The notes under the pieces were generated by a model. The model had not been told where the DNA came from. It did not search any database and was given only the letters and a program-made list of their open reading frames with translations. From the NCBI GenBank assembly GCA_944388145.1, contig CALXHQ010000011.1, positions 17,192-81,191 on the forward strand: a stretch of 64,000 bases of DNA, given 5' to 3'. Position 1 is the stretch's first letter; each line of letters begins with the position of its first letter. Source of the stretch: an uncultured Gemmiger sp. (GTDB lineage: Bacteria > Bacillota > Clostridia > Oscillospirales > Ruminococcaceae). A program made the position numbers and the translations under genes. Below, one piece after another: positions 32,302-42,548 of the stretch.

Positions 32302-33693
32302 TCATTCCTCCGTGTCGCGCCAGGCGTGCACTGCCAGTACCCTGCGGGTGGATGCGTCGGGGGCCAGCCCCTCTGCAAAACCGCACCCGTACAGCCAGAG
32401 GACCTCGCTGCCGTCTGCCAGAAGCGGCATCAGCGCCCGGTCCGCCAGGCTGGTGCCAAGCTCGTTGAACAATTTTTTCAGAGATTTTCTCACGTGGCGC
32501 CCCGCCGGGCGGAAAAAATCTCCCGGCTGACGCGTGCGCAGTAAAATACTCTTTTGTATTTTATCATAATCTGCGCCACAGTTTAAGTCTTTTTTAAAAA
32601 TTGGTGCATTTTTCAGAAAATCTTCATAATTTTGGGTCTCAATTTGCACCACAAAGCCCCCCGGAAGCCGGTAAATACCAGCAAGCGCGGGTTGCGGCGG
32701 GGCGGGCGGGGGCAGGCTGCCGGGCGGCGCCACCCGGCGCAGCAGTCCATCCCGGACCTGATAGGTCACCTGCGGCGTGAGCTGCAACGCACCCTCCCCC
32801 CGCAGGATCAAAAAGCGCAGCAGGCTGACATACTTTTCCTCGGCGTCCCGCACCGGGCTGACCAGACTGTGCAGCGCAGCCTTCAAAACCGGACCGTCGG
32901 CGGCGCGCAGGCGCTGTATGTCGTAGCCGTCTTCCAGCGTGGCCGCCTGCAGCAGGGCAGCCGCCTCGGCCGAAAGCCAGGCGTCCAGTTCCTGCATCTG
33001 GCTGCAGAACCGTCCGATGGCGCGCTCCGCCGCCGGGTTGGCGCTGGCCAATGCCGGCATGGCGTGGTGGCGAATGCGATTGCGGGCATAGTCATCGGTC
33101 TCGTTAGTGAAGTCCTGCACATAGCTTTGCCCCAGCGCCCGGCAGTATGCGGCGGTTTCGGCGCCGGTCAGGCAAAGGCAGGGCCGTACATAGACGCCCC
33201 GCCGCGCCGGGATGCCGGCCATACCGTGCACCCCCGTGCCCCGGGCCAGCCGGAACAGAATCGTCTCGGCCTGGTCGGAGAGGGTGTGGGCGGTGGCGAT
33301 CTTGGCTTCCTCCCGCCGGGCAAGGGTGTCGAACCAGCCGTAGCGCAGCCTGCGGGCCCAATCCTCGCTGGGATGGTCAGGAATCTGCACCCCTTCCCGC
33401 ACAGCATCGTAGACAAACAGCTCAATGCCATGGCTGCGGCAGAACTGCCGCACAAAGTCGGCGTCGCGGCGGGATGCCTCGCCACGGATGCCATGGTCCA
33501 CATGTGTGGCCAGCACCCGGATGAACAACCGTCGGCGGCAGCGGATCAAAAACAGCAAAAGGGCCATAGAGTCTGCTCCACCGGAGCAGGCTGCAATGAC
33601 CCTGTCGCCGGGCTTGAACAGCCCGTGCTGCCGGCAGAAGGCCAGCAGTTTTCGTTCGGTTTCTTCAATTGTCGGATCAACCGTAGTCGTCAT
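32302..33693 (-). CDS. tilS: tRNA(Ile)-lysidine synthetase
   Basis: 463 residues; converts C34 of tRNA-Ile(CAU) to lysidine so that it reads AUA. The PP-loop SGGADS is at 37-42, followed by THVDHGIRGEASRRDADFV and the TilS-specific DFTNETDDYARNRIRHH. The C-terminal domain ends in RKSLKKLFNE and LWLYG. Its start overlaps the end of dnaB by 17 bp. Confidence 0.95.
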   Translation of the reverse strand: MTTTVDPTIEETERKLLAFCRQHGLFKPGDRVIAACSGGADSMALLLFLIRCRRRLFIRVLATHVDHGIRGEASRRDADFVRQFCRSHGIELFVYDAVREGVQIPDHPSEDWARRLRYGWFDTLARREEAKIATAHTLSDQAETILFRLARGTGVHGMAGIPARRGVYVRPCLCLTGAETAAYCRALGQSYVQDFTNETDDYARNRIRHHAMPALASANPAAERAIGRFCSQMQELDAWLSAEAAALLQAATLEDGYDIQRLRAADGPVLKAALHSLVSPVRDAEEKYVSLLRFLILRGEGALQLTPQVTYQVRDGLLRRVAPPGSLPPPAPPQPALAGIYRLPGGFVVQIETQNYEDFLKNAPIFKKDLNCGADYDKIQKSILLRTRQPGDFFRPAGRHVRKSLKKLFNELGTSLADRALMPLLADGSEVLWLYGCGFAEGLAPDASTRRVLAVHAWRDTEE

Positions 33694-35074
33694 GGCTGTA
33701 ATCCAGGTTCATAAAGCGGGTGTGGGCGCCGTCCCAGCCAAGGCGTACCGAGGTGGTTTCACCATGGCGGTTTTTGGCGACGATGCACTCGGCCACGTTC
33801 TCGTCTGCCTGATCCCCTTCCCCGTTCTGGCTGTTGTAGTAAGCCGCCCGGTAGAGGAACAGCACCACGTCAGCGTCCTGCTCGATGGAGCCGGAATCAC
33901 GCAGATCGGAAAGCTGAGGCCGGTGATCGGACCGGCCGCTGGACTTTTCGGCAGCACGGGACAGCTGGGACAGGGCAATCACCGGGACATTGAGTTCCTT
34001 GGCCATGATCTTCAGGTTCCGGGTGATATCGCTGATTTCCTGCACACGGCTCTCAGTCCGCTTGGAAGACTGCATCAGCTGCAAGTAATCGATAATAACC
34101 AGGCCGATCTTGTCCTTTTTGGGATCCTGATTGATCTGACGGATCTTGGCCTTGATTTCCGGCACCGAGATGCCGGAGGAATCGTCCATATAGATGGGGG
34201 CGTCGTACAAGAGGGTACTGGCTCCCACCAGATCGTTCCAGTCGGAATCGTTCAGGCGGCCGGTGCGGAAGGTCTGACTGTCGATGCCGGCAGTACTGGA
34301 CAGGATGCGGTCGGTGAGCTGTTCACAGGTCATTTCCAGGCTGAACACGATGGTTGGCACCTTCTGCAGGCGGGCCACATTGGTGGCGATGTTCAGCGCA
34401 AAGCTGGTCTTGCCCATGCCAGGGCGGGCGGCCAGTATAATCAGGTCAGAGCGGCCCAATCCGGTGAGCACTGTGTCCAGGTAGGTAAATCCGGTGGGGA
34501 TACCGGCGTACTTGTCCCGGTCGGGGCCGCTGAGTTTCTGCAGCGTGGAGATAACATCCAGAATCGATTCTTTGATCGTCTTGACGCCGGATTTGTCTTT
34601 GCCGCTGCGGATGTCATAAATCTTCTGCTCCGCACTTTCCAACAACAGGTCCGCGTCGGATTCCTCGGCAGACTGCTGCAGGATGGTGCGGGCGGCTTCA
34701 ATCAGGCGGCGGGTCTGGTATTTTTCCTTGACGATGCGGATGTAGGAATCCACATTGGACAGGGCAGGCACCGTCTCAGCCAGACGCGCCACATAAATTT
34801 TAGCGTCATCCGCCCCCTGAAACGCCGGATTCTGGGCCAGGGCGTCCACCAGTGTGACCACGTCCACGGCCTCGTTCTCGGCAAACAGGGCAGCCATCTG
34901 GGTGTAGACGGCACGGTTCTGCTCCGAGTAGAACATATCCGCTTCCAGCTCAGTAATGAGCTGGGTGAGGATATTCTCATCCATCAGGGCGGCGCCCAGC
35001 ACGCTCTGTTCCGCCTGCATATTGTACGGCATCTGGATGCCCAGCCCGGATAGGCTGAGCTCATTGTTCGGCAT
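33677..35074 (-). CDS. dnaB: Replicative DNA helicase DnaB (DnaC in Bacillus)
   Basis: 465 residues from the ATG behind AGGGAGGGG. N-terminal primase-interaction domain (QMPYNMQAEQSVLGAALMDE), linker, then RecA-like motor with Walker A ARPGMGKTS, Walker B IGLVIIDYLQLM, and RDSGSIEQDADVVLFLYR. No intein interrupts it. Hexameric helicase of the replication fork. Forms part of gdpP-rplI-dnaB-tilS. Confidence 0.96.
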   Translation of the reverse strand: MPNNELSLSGLGIQMPYNMQAEQSVLGAALMDENILTQLITELEADMFYSEQNRAVYTQMAALFAENEAVDVVTLVDALAQNPAFQGADDAKIYVARLAETVPALSNVDSYIRIVKEKYQTRRLIEAARTILQQSAEESDADLLLESAEQKIYDIRSGKDKSGVKTIKESILDVISTLQKLSGPDRDKYAGIPTGFTYLDTVLTGLGRSDLIILAARPGMGKTSFALNIATNVARLQKVPTIVFSLEMTCEQLTDRILSSTAGIDSQTFRTGRLNDSDWNDLVGASTLLYDAPIYMDDSSGISVPEIKAKIRQINQDPKKDKIGLVIIDYLQLMQSSKRTESRVQEISDITRNLKIMAKELNVPVIALSQLSRAAEKSSGRSDHRPQLSDLRDSGSIEQDADVVLFLYRAAYYNSQNGEGDQADENVAECIVAKNRHGETTSVRLGWDGAHTRFMNLDYSHDDYG

Positions 35075-35126
35075 GGCGCGCCCCTCCCTTCCCTGCAAAA
35101 TCAACCCGCCTGGTGCGAGGGCCGGG

Positions 35127-35573
35127 TCACAGCTCCTCTACTTTGACCTTGAATCCAGCGGAGATGCCGGCATAAAGCTTGACGTTGGCATCGTAGCTGC
35201 CGAACTCCTTGATGCTGGAGGGCAGGTCCACCTTTTTCTTGTCGATCTCGGCGCCGATCAGCTGGCTGAGCACCTCGGCCACTTCCTTGGATGTGACCTT
35301 GCCGTACAGTTTGCCGGACGCGCCGCCTTTTACCTTGACGGTGACAGTCTTATCCTTGATCTTTGCGGCCAGAGCCTGGGCTTCGGCGCGGGCTTCCGCC
35401 TCATGGTGGGCCTTTGCCTCGCTCTTGGTACGGGCCACGTTCAGCGCCCCGGCATCCGCCACTGCGGCCAGGCCGCGGGGGAACAGAAAATTGCGGGCGT
35501 ATCCGTCCGACACTTCATGGATTTCATCCTTCTTGCCAATATTTTTGACGTCCTGCTTGAGAATGACTTTCAC
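35127..35573 (-). CDS. rplI: Ribosomal protein L9
   Basis: 148 residues. The N-terminal rRNA-binding domain [20 protein letters not shown] with [16 protein letters not shown] is typical, followed by the long central helix and C-terminal domain ([15 protein letters not shown]). Located 14 bp after gdpP, RBS GGAGGG. Confidence 0.97.
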   Translation of the reverse strand: MKVILKQDVKNIGKKDEIHEVSDGYARNFLFPRGLAAVADAGALNVARTKSEAKAHHEAEARAEAQALAAKIKDKTVTVKVKGGASGKLYGKVTSKEVAEVLSQLIGAEIDKKKVDLPSSIKEFGSYDANVKLYAGISAGFKVKVEEL

Positions 35574-35587
35574 AGCAAAACCCTCCT

Positions 35588-37552
35588 TTATTTATTGTTG
35601 GCCGACTGTGCGGCGCGATAAATGTCAATCTGCTCCCGAATACGGTGCTCGGCCTCCTCGGGGGTGCAGTTTTTCAGCTGGGCGCCGGCCATGGTCAGAT
35701 GACCACCGCCACCCAAAGGTTCCAGGATAACCTGGACGTTCAGTGCGCCCATGCTACGGGCCGAGATGTTAACCCCGCCGTTTTTGGCCACCGCCACAAA
35801 GCTGGCGTCCACACCGGTAATGGTCAGCAAGTCGTTGGCAGCCATGGGCAAAACCACCGCCATGCCGGGTTCCAGCTCGCCGGAAACCGCAATGGCGCAG
35901 CCCTTATAGATGTAAGCATCCTCCACAATGCGGGCACGGGCCTCGTATTCCTCCTTGGAGGTGTTGAACAGCAGCTTGGTTTCAGCGGTCTGGGCGCCGC
36001 GGCTGCGCAGCCAGGCGGCGGCCTCAAAGGTGCGTACCCCCACATGCAGCGCAAAGCTGCGGGTATCCAGCATAATGCCTGCCAGCAGAGCCTCAGCTTC
36101 CAGCGGAGTGATGTTGCCCTGGCTGGGCATGAATTGCAGCAGTTCCGTAACAAGTTCACTGGCGCTGGAGGCGTACGGCTCGTGGTAGAGCAGGATGGGG
36201 TTGTCGATATGTCCCACCGCCATGCGATGATGGTCGATGACCACCACCCGCTGGCACTTTTCGTAGATTTTCTGGCTTTCCAGCAAGCGCTTCTGGTAGG
36301 TATCCACCACGATCAGCAGCGTTTTGGGGGTAATAAGCTCGTAGGTATCCTCCGGCTCGATAAAATTGTCCCCCTCCCCTGCCTTGTCGAACAGGTCAAT
36401 GAGCTGGCCGGCCAGCGTGGCGCCCCGCCGCACCGTAATCACTGAGGGCACACCGCACATCTTGCAGATGCGCAGCACACCAATGGCCGAGCCGATGGCG
36501 TCCAGGTCACTCATGCTGTGGCCCATGATGAGCACGCTGTCGCTCTGGCGGATCTGGTCCTCCAGTGCATTTGCAAAGATGCGGCTGCGCACATGGCTGC
36601 GCTTTTCCACCCCGTGGGAGACACCGCCGAAGAATTCAAAACCGTCAAGAGTCTTGACAGCGGCCTGATCGCCGCCGCGGCCCTGGGCGATGTCGATGCT
36701 CTCCCGGGCCATATCCTGGCATTCAGCCAGCGTTTTGCCGCCATGGCCGACGCCGATGGAGATGGTGATCATACCGCCGGGGTGCAGGGCACGCACCTTG
36801 TCCAGAATGTCAAAGCGATGTTTGATCATCCTGCGGATGTGGCGTTCCTCCACCACCGCAATATAGCGGCTGTTGGAAACCCGGCGCAAAAAGCCGGTGG
36901 TCTGGCCGATGTACTCCTCCAACAGGCGGTTGATGGCCTCCTGCTCATGGGCCTGTTCCGAGTCCTTCATGTCAGTGAACAGCTCGTCGTAGCCATCGAC
37001 CACAATAATCATATAGGCAGGGCGGCTGGCCGTGTACTCGTCCAGGGTATCTTTGTAGAAGGTATCATCCACCAGATAGACGATGCTGGCCCCGTTGGTG
37101 GTGGGGCTGGGGCTGGTATAGGCTGTAAAGCGAAATCCATTGACAGCAATATCCTGACCATGGGGCCGGGCACAGACGTCCAAGTCCAGGCCAGGCAGCA
37201 TCTGGCTGACAGGCGCCATCACCGCATCCCTGCCGCTGAGCACCTGCTCCTTGAAAGCAGCATTATACCACAGCACCTTGCGGCCCGACAAGAGCATGAC
37301 CGGGATGGGCAGCCGGGTCAGCGCATACTGCACCTTGCTGCCGCCGAACACATTGCCGCCCAGGTTCCGGGCAATAAAGCTGCGCAGACGGCGCCGGTTG
37401 GCAGCCATCAGCAGGATAGCCGCCGCAAGCAGGATAGCCGGCGCCAGCAGCCACTGGGGCGCAAGCAGCGCCACCGGCACGGCCAGCGCCAAACAGCAGA
37501 CCACAAGCAGCAGCAGGATGGCCGCCGTATCCAGATGTAGTTTGTTCTTCAT
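35588..37552 (-). CDS. gdpP: Cyclic-di-AMP phosphodiesterase GdpP
   Basis: 654 residues from the ATG behind GAGGAA. Two membrane helices at the N terminus ([20 protein letters not shown] and [16 protein letters not shown]), a degenerate PAS region, a degenerate GGDEF domain ([18 protein letters not shown]) and the DHH/DHHA1 phosphodiesterase: [28 protein letters not shown] and the terminal [13 protein letters not shown]. Hydrolyses c-di-AMP and so affects osmotic balance and wall stress. Conserved neighbour of rplI and dnaB. Confidence 0.95.
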   Translation of the reverse strand: MKNKLHLDTAAILLLLVVCCLALAVPVALLAPQWLLAPAILLAAAILLMAANRRRLRSFIARNLGGNVFGGSKVQYALTRLPIPVMLLSGRKVLWYNAAFKEQVLSGRDAVMAPVSQMLPGLDLDVCARPHGQDIAVNGFRFTAYTSPSPTTNGASIVYLVDDTFYKDTLDEYTASRPAYMIIVVDGYDELFTDMKDSEQAHEQEAINRLLEEYIGQTTGFLRRVSNSRYIAVVEERHIRRMIKHRFDILDKVRALHPGGMITISIGVGHGGKTLAECQDMARESIDIAQGRGGDQAAVKTLDGFEFFGGVSHGVEKRSHVRSRIFANALEDQIRQSDSVLIMGHSMSDLDAIGSAIGVLRICKMCGVPSVITVRRGATLAGQLIDLFDKAGEGDNFIEPEDTYELITPKTLLIVVDTYQKRLLESQKIYEKCQRVVVIDHHRMAVGHIDNPILLYHEPYASSASELVTELLQFMPSQGNITPLEAEALLAGIMLDTRSFALHVGVRTFEAAAWLRSRGAQTAETKLLFNTSKEEYEARARIVEDAYIYKGCAIAVSGELEPGMAVVLPMAANDLLTITGVDASFVAVAKNGGVNISARSMGALNVQVILEPLGGGGHLTMAGAQLKNCTPEEAEHRIREQIDIYRAAQSANNK

Positions 37553-37645
37553 GGGACTTCCTCGCTCGTCCCGGGCATATCCCGGGGCGGCCGCAATCAG
37601 CGGTTTGTGCACAATCCTTGCAGTGCGGCATAAAAACGCACAGAT

Positions 37646-39559
37646 TTACACTTCCATCACGATGGGCAGAATCATGGGGCTGCGCTTGGTCTTGCGGTAG
37701 ATATAACTGGAAAGCGCCTCCCGCACGCGGGTCTTCAGGCTGTTCCAGTCATGGGCATTGTCCGCCAGAGCGCGGTCCAGAGCGATCTCCACCTGGGTGC
37801 GGGCGCCGTCCATCAGCTCCTCACTTTCACGCACATAGACAAAGCCACGGCTGACCAGCTCGGGGCCGGACAGCACCCGGCCGCTGCGGCCGTCAATGGT
37901 GACGGTGACAACGATGATGCCGTCCTCCGACAGATGGTGACGGTCACGCAGAACCACATTGCCCACGTCCCCCACGCCATAGCCGTCCACCATAACGGCA
38001 CCGGCGGGCACCGTGCCTTCCAGCACCATACTGTCGCGGGAAAGGCGGATCTTCTGGCCGTTCTCCGCGATATAGATGTTCTGCCGGGGCACATAGCCCA
38101 GGTGCTCGGCGGTCTCGGCATGGCGCTTGAGCTGCTTGAACTCACCGTGGACGGGCAGGAAATACTGCGGGTGGGCCAGGGTCAGCATCAGCTTTTGCTC
38201 TTCCTGGCAGGCATGGCCGGACACATGGGTGTCGTACATATTTTCGTAGATGACCTCCGCGCCCAGGGCCAGCAGGCCGTTGACCACCTTGGTGACGGTC
38301 TTTTCATTGCCGGGGATGGGCCGGGCCGAGATGATGATGAAGTCGCCGGGGCCCACCTTGACGTTGCGATGACTGGCCTGTGCCATGCGGGACAGAGCCG
38401 AAAGCGGCTCACCCTGGCTGCCCGTGGTGATGAGCACCACTTTTTCCGGCGGGTATTTGTTGACTTGTTCGATGTCGATCAGCACGTTATCCGGCACATG
38501 CAGATACCCCAGTTCCTTGGCCATCTCGGTATTGGAAACCATGCTGCGGCCGTTGACTGCCACCTTGCGGCCCGACTCAATGGCCAGGTCGATGATCTGC
38601 TGAATGCGGTAGATGTTGGAGGCAAAGGTGGCCACGATGATCCGCTTTTTGCGGGCCCGGTTGAACAGAGCCCGCACCCCCTCGGCCACCGTCTGCTCGG
38701 TGGCGGTAAAACCAGGGCGCTCGGCGTTGGTGGAATCAGCCAGCAGGGCCAGAACACCGCGGCGGCCATACTCCGCGATGGTGGACAGATCGGTGACGGC
38801 ATCGCCGGACAGCGGGGTGTAGTCCACCTTGAAGTCGCCGGTATGGATGACAACACCGGCCGGGCACTCAATGGCGTAGGCCACCGCATCGGGGATGGAG
38901 TGATTGACGTGGATGGGCTCCACCGTGAAGCAGCCCAGGCGGATCTTCTGCCGGGGGCGGATCTCATTGAATTTGGCGGTGGCGGCCAGGCCGTGTTCCT
39001 CCAGTTTGTTGCGCATCAGGCCGATGGTCAATTTGGTGGCGTAGATGGGCACATTGAACTGACGCAGCAGATAGGGCAGGCTGCCGATGTGATCCTCGTG
39101 GCCGTGGGTGATGAACAAGCCCTTGATGCGGTCCTTGTTCTCCAGCACATAGGTGAAGTCGGGGATAACCAGGTCGATGCCGAACATATCATTGTCCGGG
39201 AACACCGAGCCGCAGTCCACCAGGATCATATCTCCCTGACACTCGTACAGGGTGATGTTCTTGCCCACCTCGCCCAGGCCGCCCAGCGGAATGATATGCA
39301 TGGGCACCGCGGCCTGCTCCTCGGTGCGGGGCTGGCTGCGGCGGCGGGGACGCAGCGCCTGGCCGGGCTGCTGACCCACGGCAGCGGTGCGGCGGGGGCG
39401 GGGCTGGCGCGGCGGACGCGCCGGGCGGACGGGCTGCTCTGCCACCTCGGCAGCAGGCTCAGTCTGCCGGGCGGCGGGCGTGCGGCGAGGGCGCCGCTGG
39501 GCTGTGCTGCGGGGCGCTTTTGTGCGGTTGGGCTGACGTTTGCTGCTAAAATCTTCCAT
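37646..39559 (-). CDS. rnj: Ribonuclease J
   Basis: 637 residues; a metallo-beta-lactamase fold 5-prime exonuclease and endonuclease of mRNA decay and rRNA maturation. The zinc-site motif HGHEDH is at 152-157, later HVNHSIPDAVAYAI, HTGDFKVD and the beta-CASP region ADSTNAERPG. The first 86 residues are an unusual basic Arg/Pro/Ala/Gln-rich extension (QRRPRRTPAARQ, RPARPPRQPRPRR), likely disordered and RNA-binding. RBS GGAGG. Only one RNase J gene is in the window. Confidence 0.95.
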   Translation of the reverse strand: MEDFSSKRQPNRTKAPRSTAQRRPRRTPAARQTEPAAEVAEQPVRPARPPRQPRPRRTAAVGQQPGQALRPRRRSQPRTEEQAAVPMHIIPLGGLGEVGKNITLYECQGDMILVDCGSVFPDNDMFGIDLVIPDFTYVLENKDRIKGLFITHGHEDHIGSLPYLLRQFNVPIYATKLTIGLMRNKLEEHGLAATAKFNEIRPRQKIRLGCFTVEPIHVNHSIPDAVAYAIECPAGVVIHTGDFKVDYTPLSGDAVTDLSTIAEYGRRGVLALLADSTNAERPGFTATEQTVAEGVRALFNRARKKRIIVATFASNIYRIQQIIDLAIESGRKVAVNGRSMVSNTEMAKELGYLHVPDNVLIDIEQVNKYPPEKVVLITTGSQGEPLSALSRMAQASHRNVKVGPGDFIIISARPIPGNEKTVTKVVNGLLALGAEVIYENMYDTHVSGHACQEEQKLMLTLAHPQYFLPVHGEFKQLKRHAETAEHLGYVPRQNIYIAENGQKIRLSRDSMVLEGTVPAGAVMVDGYGVGDVGNVVLRDRHHLSEDGIIVVTVTIDGRSGRVLSGPELVSRGFVYVRESEELMDGARTQVEIALDRALADNAHDWNSLKTRVREALSSYIYRKTKRSPMILPIVMEV

Positions 39560-39900
39560 TGAAACCTCCGAATAAATGGCTCGGCAAAGCCGGCATCCGA
39601 CGCTGCGAAGGACACTTCGCCAGTGGGGACACCGCGCCTTTGCGGATATAAATTTTTGTCTGAATAAAAAACAGCGTACCTGTCACTGTGCCAGTGGGTG
39701 GCTTTCAGAACAGCGCCGAGTGACCGGATGTTGCGTTGCGACAGCACAAATGCTGTCAAGAACCATACGGGAACCGGGCAGCTTCCTCGGGAAACGCGCC
39801 CCATGGACGCCCTGCCCCGGAATGGCAGCGCCCTCTGTTGAATCAAGCCCATGATAACAGGAGCAGGCGCTGAAGAAACACGAACATTGCAGTTGCCATT
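39560..39900 (-). other. Long leader of the RNase J gene
   Basis: About 330 nt between the minus-strand promoter and the RNase J start hold no gene. A small hairpin GACAGC/GCTGTC lies near 39741-39758 and a T-rich run near 39664-39670, but no clear terminator or known riboswitch was recognised. Open frames across it look accidental. Confidence 0.5.
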
Positions 39901-39930
39901 ATTATACGGCCTTCCCGGCCGCTTTGTCAA
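39901..39930 (-). promoter_or_regulatory. Promoter of RNase J
   Basis: Minus strand TTGACA (39925-39930), 18-bp spacer, TATAAT (39901-39906). Confidence 0.78.
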
Positions 39931-39949
39931 TCTCGCCGGGGTGCGCCCC

Positions 39950-39978
39950 TTGCCGGTGCCGGGCAAAGCAGGTATAAT
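39950..39978 (+). promoter_or_regulatory. Promoter of rnhA
   Basis: TTGCCG (39950-39955), 17-bp spacer, TATAAT (39973-39978), divergent from the RNase J promoter. Confidence 0.75.
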
Positions 39979-40060
39979 GGCAGGCAGAACATGCGCCCGG
40001 ACTGCCTGTACCGGGCAATCAAAACCAGTGATAGTATCGGCTGCGAAACGGGAGTTAAAC

Positions 40061-40522
40061 ATGAAACATATTGAGATTTACACCGACGGCGCCTGCAGCG
40101 GCAACCCCGGGCCGGGGGGCTGGGGAGCGATTTTGCGTTTCCGCACAGCTGCAAAAGTTTACGAGAAGGAACTGTCCGGCGGCGAGGCCGGGACCACCAA
40201 CAACCGCATGGAGCTGACCGGCCTGCTGGAGGCACTGCGCCAGCTGAAAGAGCCCTGCGACATTGACCTGTACTCAGACAGCCAGTATGTGATCAACGGG
40301 CTGGAGAAGGGCTGGGCGAAGGGCTGGCGTGCCCGCGGCTGGCGCAAGGCGGACAAGTCCCCCGCCCTGAACGCCGACCTGTGGGCGCAGCTTTTGGAAG
40401 AGAGCGAAAAGCATGTGATCCACTACCACTGGCTGAAAGGTCATGCCGGTCACCCGGAAAACGAGCGCTGTGACCGTATGGCCGTGGCACAGAGCAAAAA
40501 GTACGGCGGAAAGCAGGACTGA
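40061..40522 (+). CDS. rnhA: Ribonuclease HI
   Basis: 153 residues from the ATG behind [25 protein letters not shown] carries the first catalytic Asp, [13 protein letters not shown] the Glu, [12 protein letters not shown] the second Asp, and the C-terminal NERCDRMA the last. Standard length for the bacterial RNase HI family with basic-protrusion residues ([12 protein letters not shown]). Removes RNA from RNA-DNA hybrids. Confidence 0.96.
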   Translation: MKHIEIYTDGACSGNPGPGGWGAILRFRTAAKVYEKELSGGEAGTTNNRMELTGLLEALRQLKEPCDIDLYSDSQYVINGLEKGWAKGWRARGWRKADKSPALNADLWAQLLEESEKHVIHYHWLKGHAGHPENERCDRMAVAQSKKYGGKQD

Positions 40523-40622
40523 GTATGCCTGCGGCGGCCGGCCAGCCTTTTGCAAATAGTCTCGCTGTGCCGTCATTTTACTTGCAACGCCCGGGCGGGT
40601 GTATTTCTTTGTTCTCCCCCCC

Positions 40623-40651
40623 TTGACGGGCGTTTTTCCTGATGCTACACT
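40623..40651 (+). promoter_or_regulatory. Promoter of the ABC-2 operon
   Basis: TTGACG (40623-40628), 17-bp spacer, TACACT (40646-40651), about 94 bp before the ATPase start. Confidence 0.68.
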
Positions 40652-40744
40652 ACCCTCGAAATTTCGCCGCGTCATTGTGCGGAAAACGGATAGCCACACC
40701 TGTTTTCCGGCCGGGAAACATGGCGCACGGGGGATGTGTCACTT

Positions 40745-41734
40745 ATGGAGATCATCACAGTAAAAGACCTGACCAAGACCTTCACCTACTCCGTCAAAGA
40801 GAAGGGGCTAAGAGGATCCCTGCGCAATCTGTTTGCGCGGCAGACCCGGCAGAAGACCGCAGTCAGCGGTATCAGTTTTGCCGTTGACCAGGGCGAGGCG
40901 GTGGGGCTGCTGGGTCCCAACGGTGCCGGCAAGACCACCACGCTGAAAATGCTTTCGGGTATATTGTACCCCACCAGCGGCGAGGTGAAGGTGGCCGGAT
41001 ATGTGCCCTGGGAGCGGCAGCGGGAATACCAGCGCCGGTTTGCCATCGTGATGGGGCAAAAGACCCAGCTTTGGCCCGACCTGCCCGCACTGGACACATT
41101 CGAGCTGAACCGCCGCATCTACCAGATTGACGCGGCCGAGTACCAGCGCACGCTGGACGAGCTGACCAGCCTTTTGGACGTGCGCAGCCTGCTGCAGGTG
41201 CAGGTGCGGCGGCTGTCGCTGGGGGAACGGATGAAGATGGAGCTGATTGCCGCTTTGCTGCACCGGCCGGAGATTTTGTATCTGGACGAGCCCACCATCG
41301 GGCTGGATATCTTGTCCCAGCGCAGCATCCGGGAATTTTTGCACTACTACAATCAGCAGACAAAAACCACCATCCTGCTGACCAGCCATTACACCGCCGA
41401 CATTGAGGCCATCTGCCCCCGCAGCATTATCATCAACCACGGCAGCGTGGTGTTCGACGGGCCGTTGGCCGAGGTAAGCGAGGTGTTCGGCCACAAAAAG
41501 CTGGTATCCCTCAAGGCGCGCCGGGACCTGGACGCTGGAGAATTGGCAGGCTTTGGCACGGTGCGCCGCCTGGATCACAACACCGCCCTGCTGGAGGTGG
41601 ACCGGGACGGGTTGCAGGGCTGCCTGCAGCGGCTGTTTGGCGCGCTGCCTGTGGTGGACCTGGACGTGAAAGACATTCCCATCGAGGAAGGCATCGCCTA
41701 TTTTTACCGGAAAGCAGGGGTGGGCGCGCAATGA
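40745..41734 (+). CDS. ABC transporter ATP-binding protein (ABC-2 exporter)
   Basis: 329 residues from the ATG; a GTG 9 bp upstream is too close to the GGGGGA ribosome binding site. Walker A is GLLGPNGAGKTT, signature RLSLGERMKME (LSLGE variant), Walker B ILYLDEPTIGLD, switch TSHY. A C-terminal extension of about 80 residues (VSLKARRDLDAGELAGFGTV) is typical of the DUF990-associated exporters. Its TGA overlaps the first permease ATG (ATGA). Confidence 0.92.
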   Translation: MEIITVKDLTKTFTYSVKEKGLRGSLRNLFARQTRQKTAVSGISFAVDQGEAVGLLGPNGAGKTTTLKMLSGILYPTSGEVKVAGYVPWERQREYQRRFAIVMGQKTQLWPDLPALDTFELNRRIYQIDAAEYQRTLDELTSLLDVRSLLQVQVRRLSLGERMKMELIAALLHRPEILYLDEPTIGLDILSQRSIREFLHYYNQQTKTTILLTSHYTADIEAICPRSIIINHGSVVFDGPLAEVSEVFGHKKLVSLKARRDLDAGELAGFGTVRRLDHNTALLEVDRDGLQGCLQRLFGALPVVDLDVKDIPIEEGIAYFYRKAGVGAQ

Positions 41735-42534
41735 AACCAGCCGGCTACTGCTATATCTTTGGCATGGGGATGCAAAAGGCCATGGCTTACCGGGCCGACT
41801 TTTTTCTGAGCCTTGCCAGCTGCATTTTCCCCATCATCATGCAGGCATACCTGTGGACGGCATTGTACGCCGCCGGCGCAGCCGACACCAACGGCTACAC
41901 CTATGAACAGATGATCCTGTATACACTGCTGGCGGGCATCACCTCACGCATTGTGGCCACCGGGTTTGAAAATGATGTGGCACAGGACATCAAGGACGGC
42001 GGCCTGAACAAGTACCTGGTCAAGCCAGTAAACTACGGCAGCTACTGTTTTGCCCAGTTTGCAGGCAGCAAGGCGGCCGCAGTGGGCTTTCTGCTGGCAG
42101 TGACCGCTGCCGTGCTGGGCGGCGCATCGCTGCTGCTGGGCATTCCCTTTGAGCCGGTGCGGCTGGCGCTGTATGCGCTGTCTCTGGCCCTGGCTCTGGT
42201 TTTGAACTTCTCCATCTTTTTTACCATTGCTTTACTGGGTTTCTGGCTGACTGAGATCCGTCAGCTGTTCGGCACCATTTCCATCGTCATTATGGTCATC
42301 AGCGGCGGCGTGTTTCCGCTGGACATTTTCGGCCCGGCAGCGGCTGCCGCGTCGGCGGTGCTGCCTTTTGGCTACACCACCCAGTTCTGCGTCAACATCG
42401 TCAACGGCCAGCTGACTATGGGCGAGATTGGCTTGGGATTTGCGGCACAGCTTTTTTGGATCATCGTCTTCACCCTTGCGCACAGGGTACTGTGGTGGCA
42501 AGGCGCCAAGCGCTATACTGCTGTGGGCGGCTGA
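41731..42534 (+). CDS. ABC-2 family transporter permease (DUF990-like), subunit 1
   Basis: 267 residues, six predicted helices. N-terminal part KAMAYRADFFLSLASCIFPI, then a cytoplasmic DIKDGGLNKYLVKPVNYGSY loop that is characteristic of this ABC-2 subgroup (the LxKPxN motif). Pairs with the following permease to form a heterodimeric channel driven by the upstream ATPase. Substrate unknown; annotation as a viologen exporter in some databases is by similarity only. Confidence 0.87.
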   Translation: MKPAGYCYIFGMGMQKAMAYRADFFLSLASCIFPIIMQAYLWTALYAAGAADTNGYTYEQMILYTLLAGITSRIVATGFENDVAQDIKDGGLNKYLVKPVNYGSYCFAQFAGSKAAAVGFLLAVTAAVLGGASLLLGIPFEPVRLALYALSLALALVLNFSIFFTIALLGFWLTEIRQLFGTISIVIMVISGGVFPLDIFGPAAAAASAVLPFGYTTQFCVNIVNGQLTMGEIGLGFAAQLFWIIVFTLAHRVLWWQGAKRYTAVGG

Positions 42535-42548
42535 AGGAGGTGCCTGAC

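Noticed and set aside
39226-40062. Minus-strand 278-codon frame across the RNase J leader
   Set aside because: It crosses both divergent promoters and part of the RNase J N terminus in another frame, with no ribosome binding site at its start.
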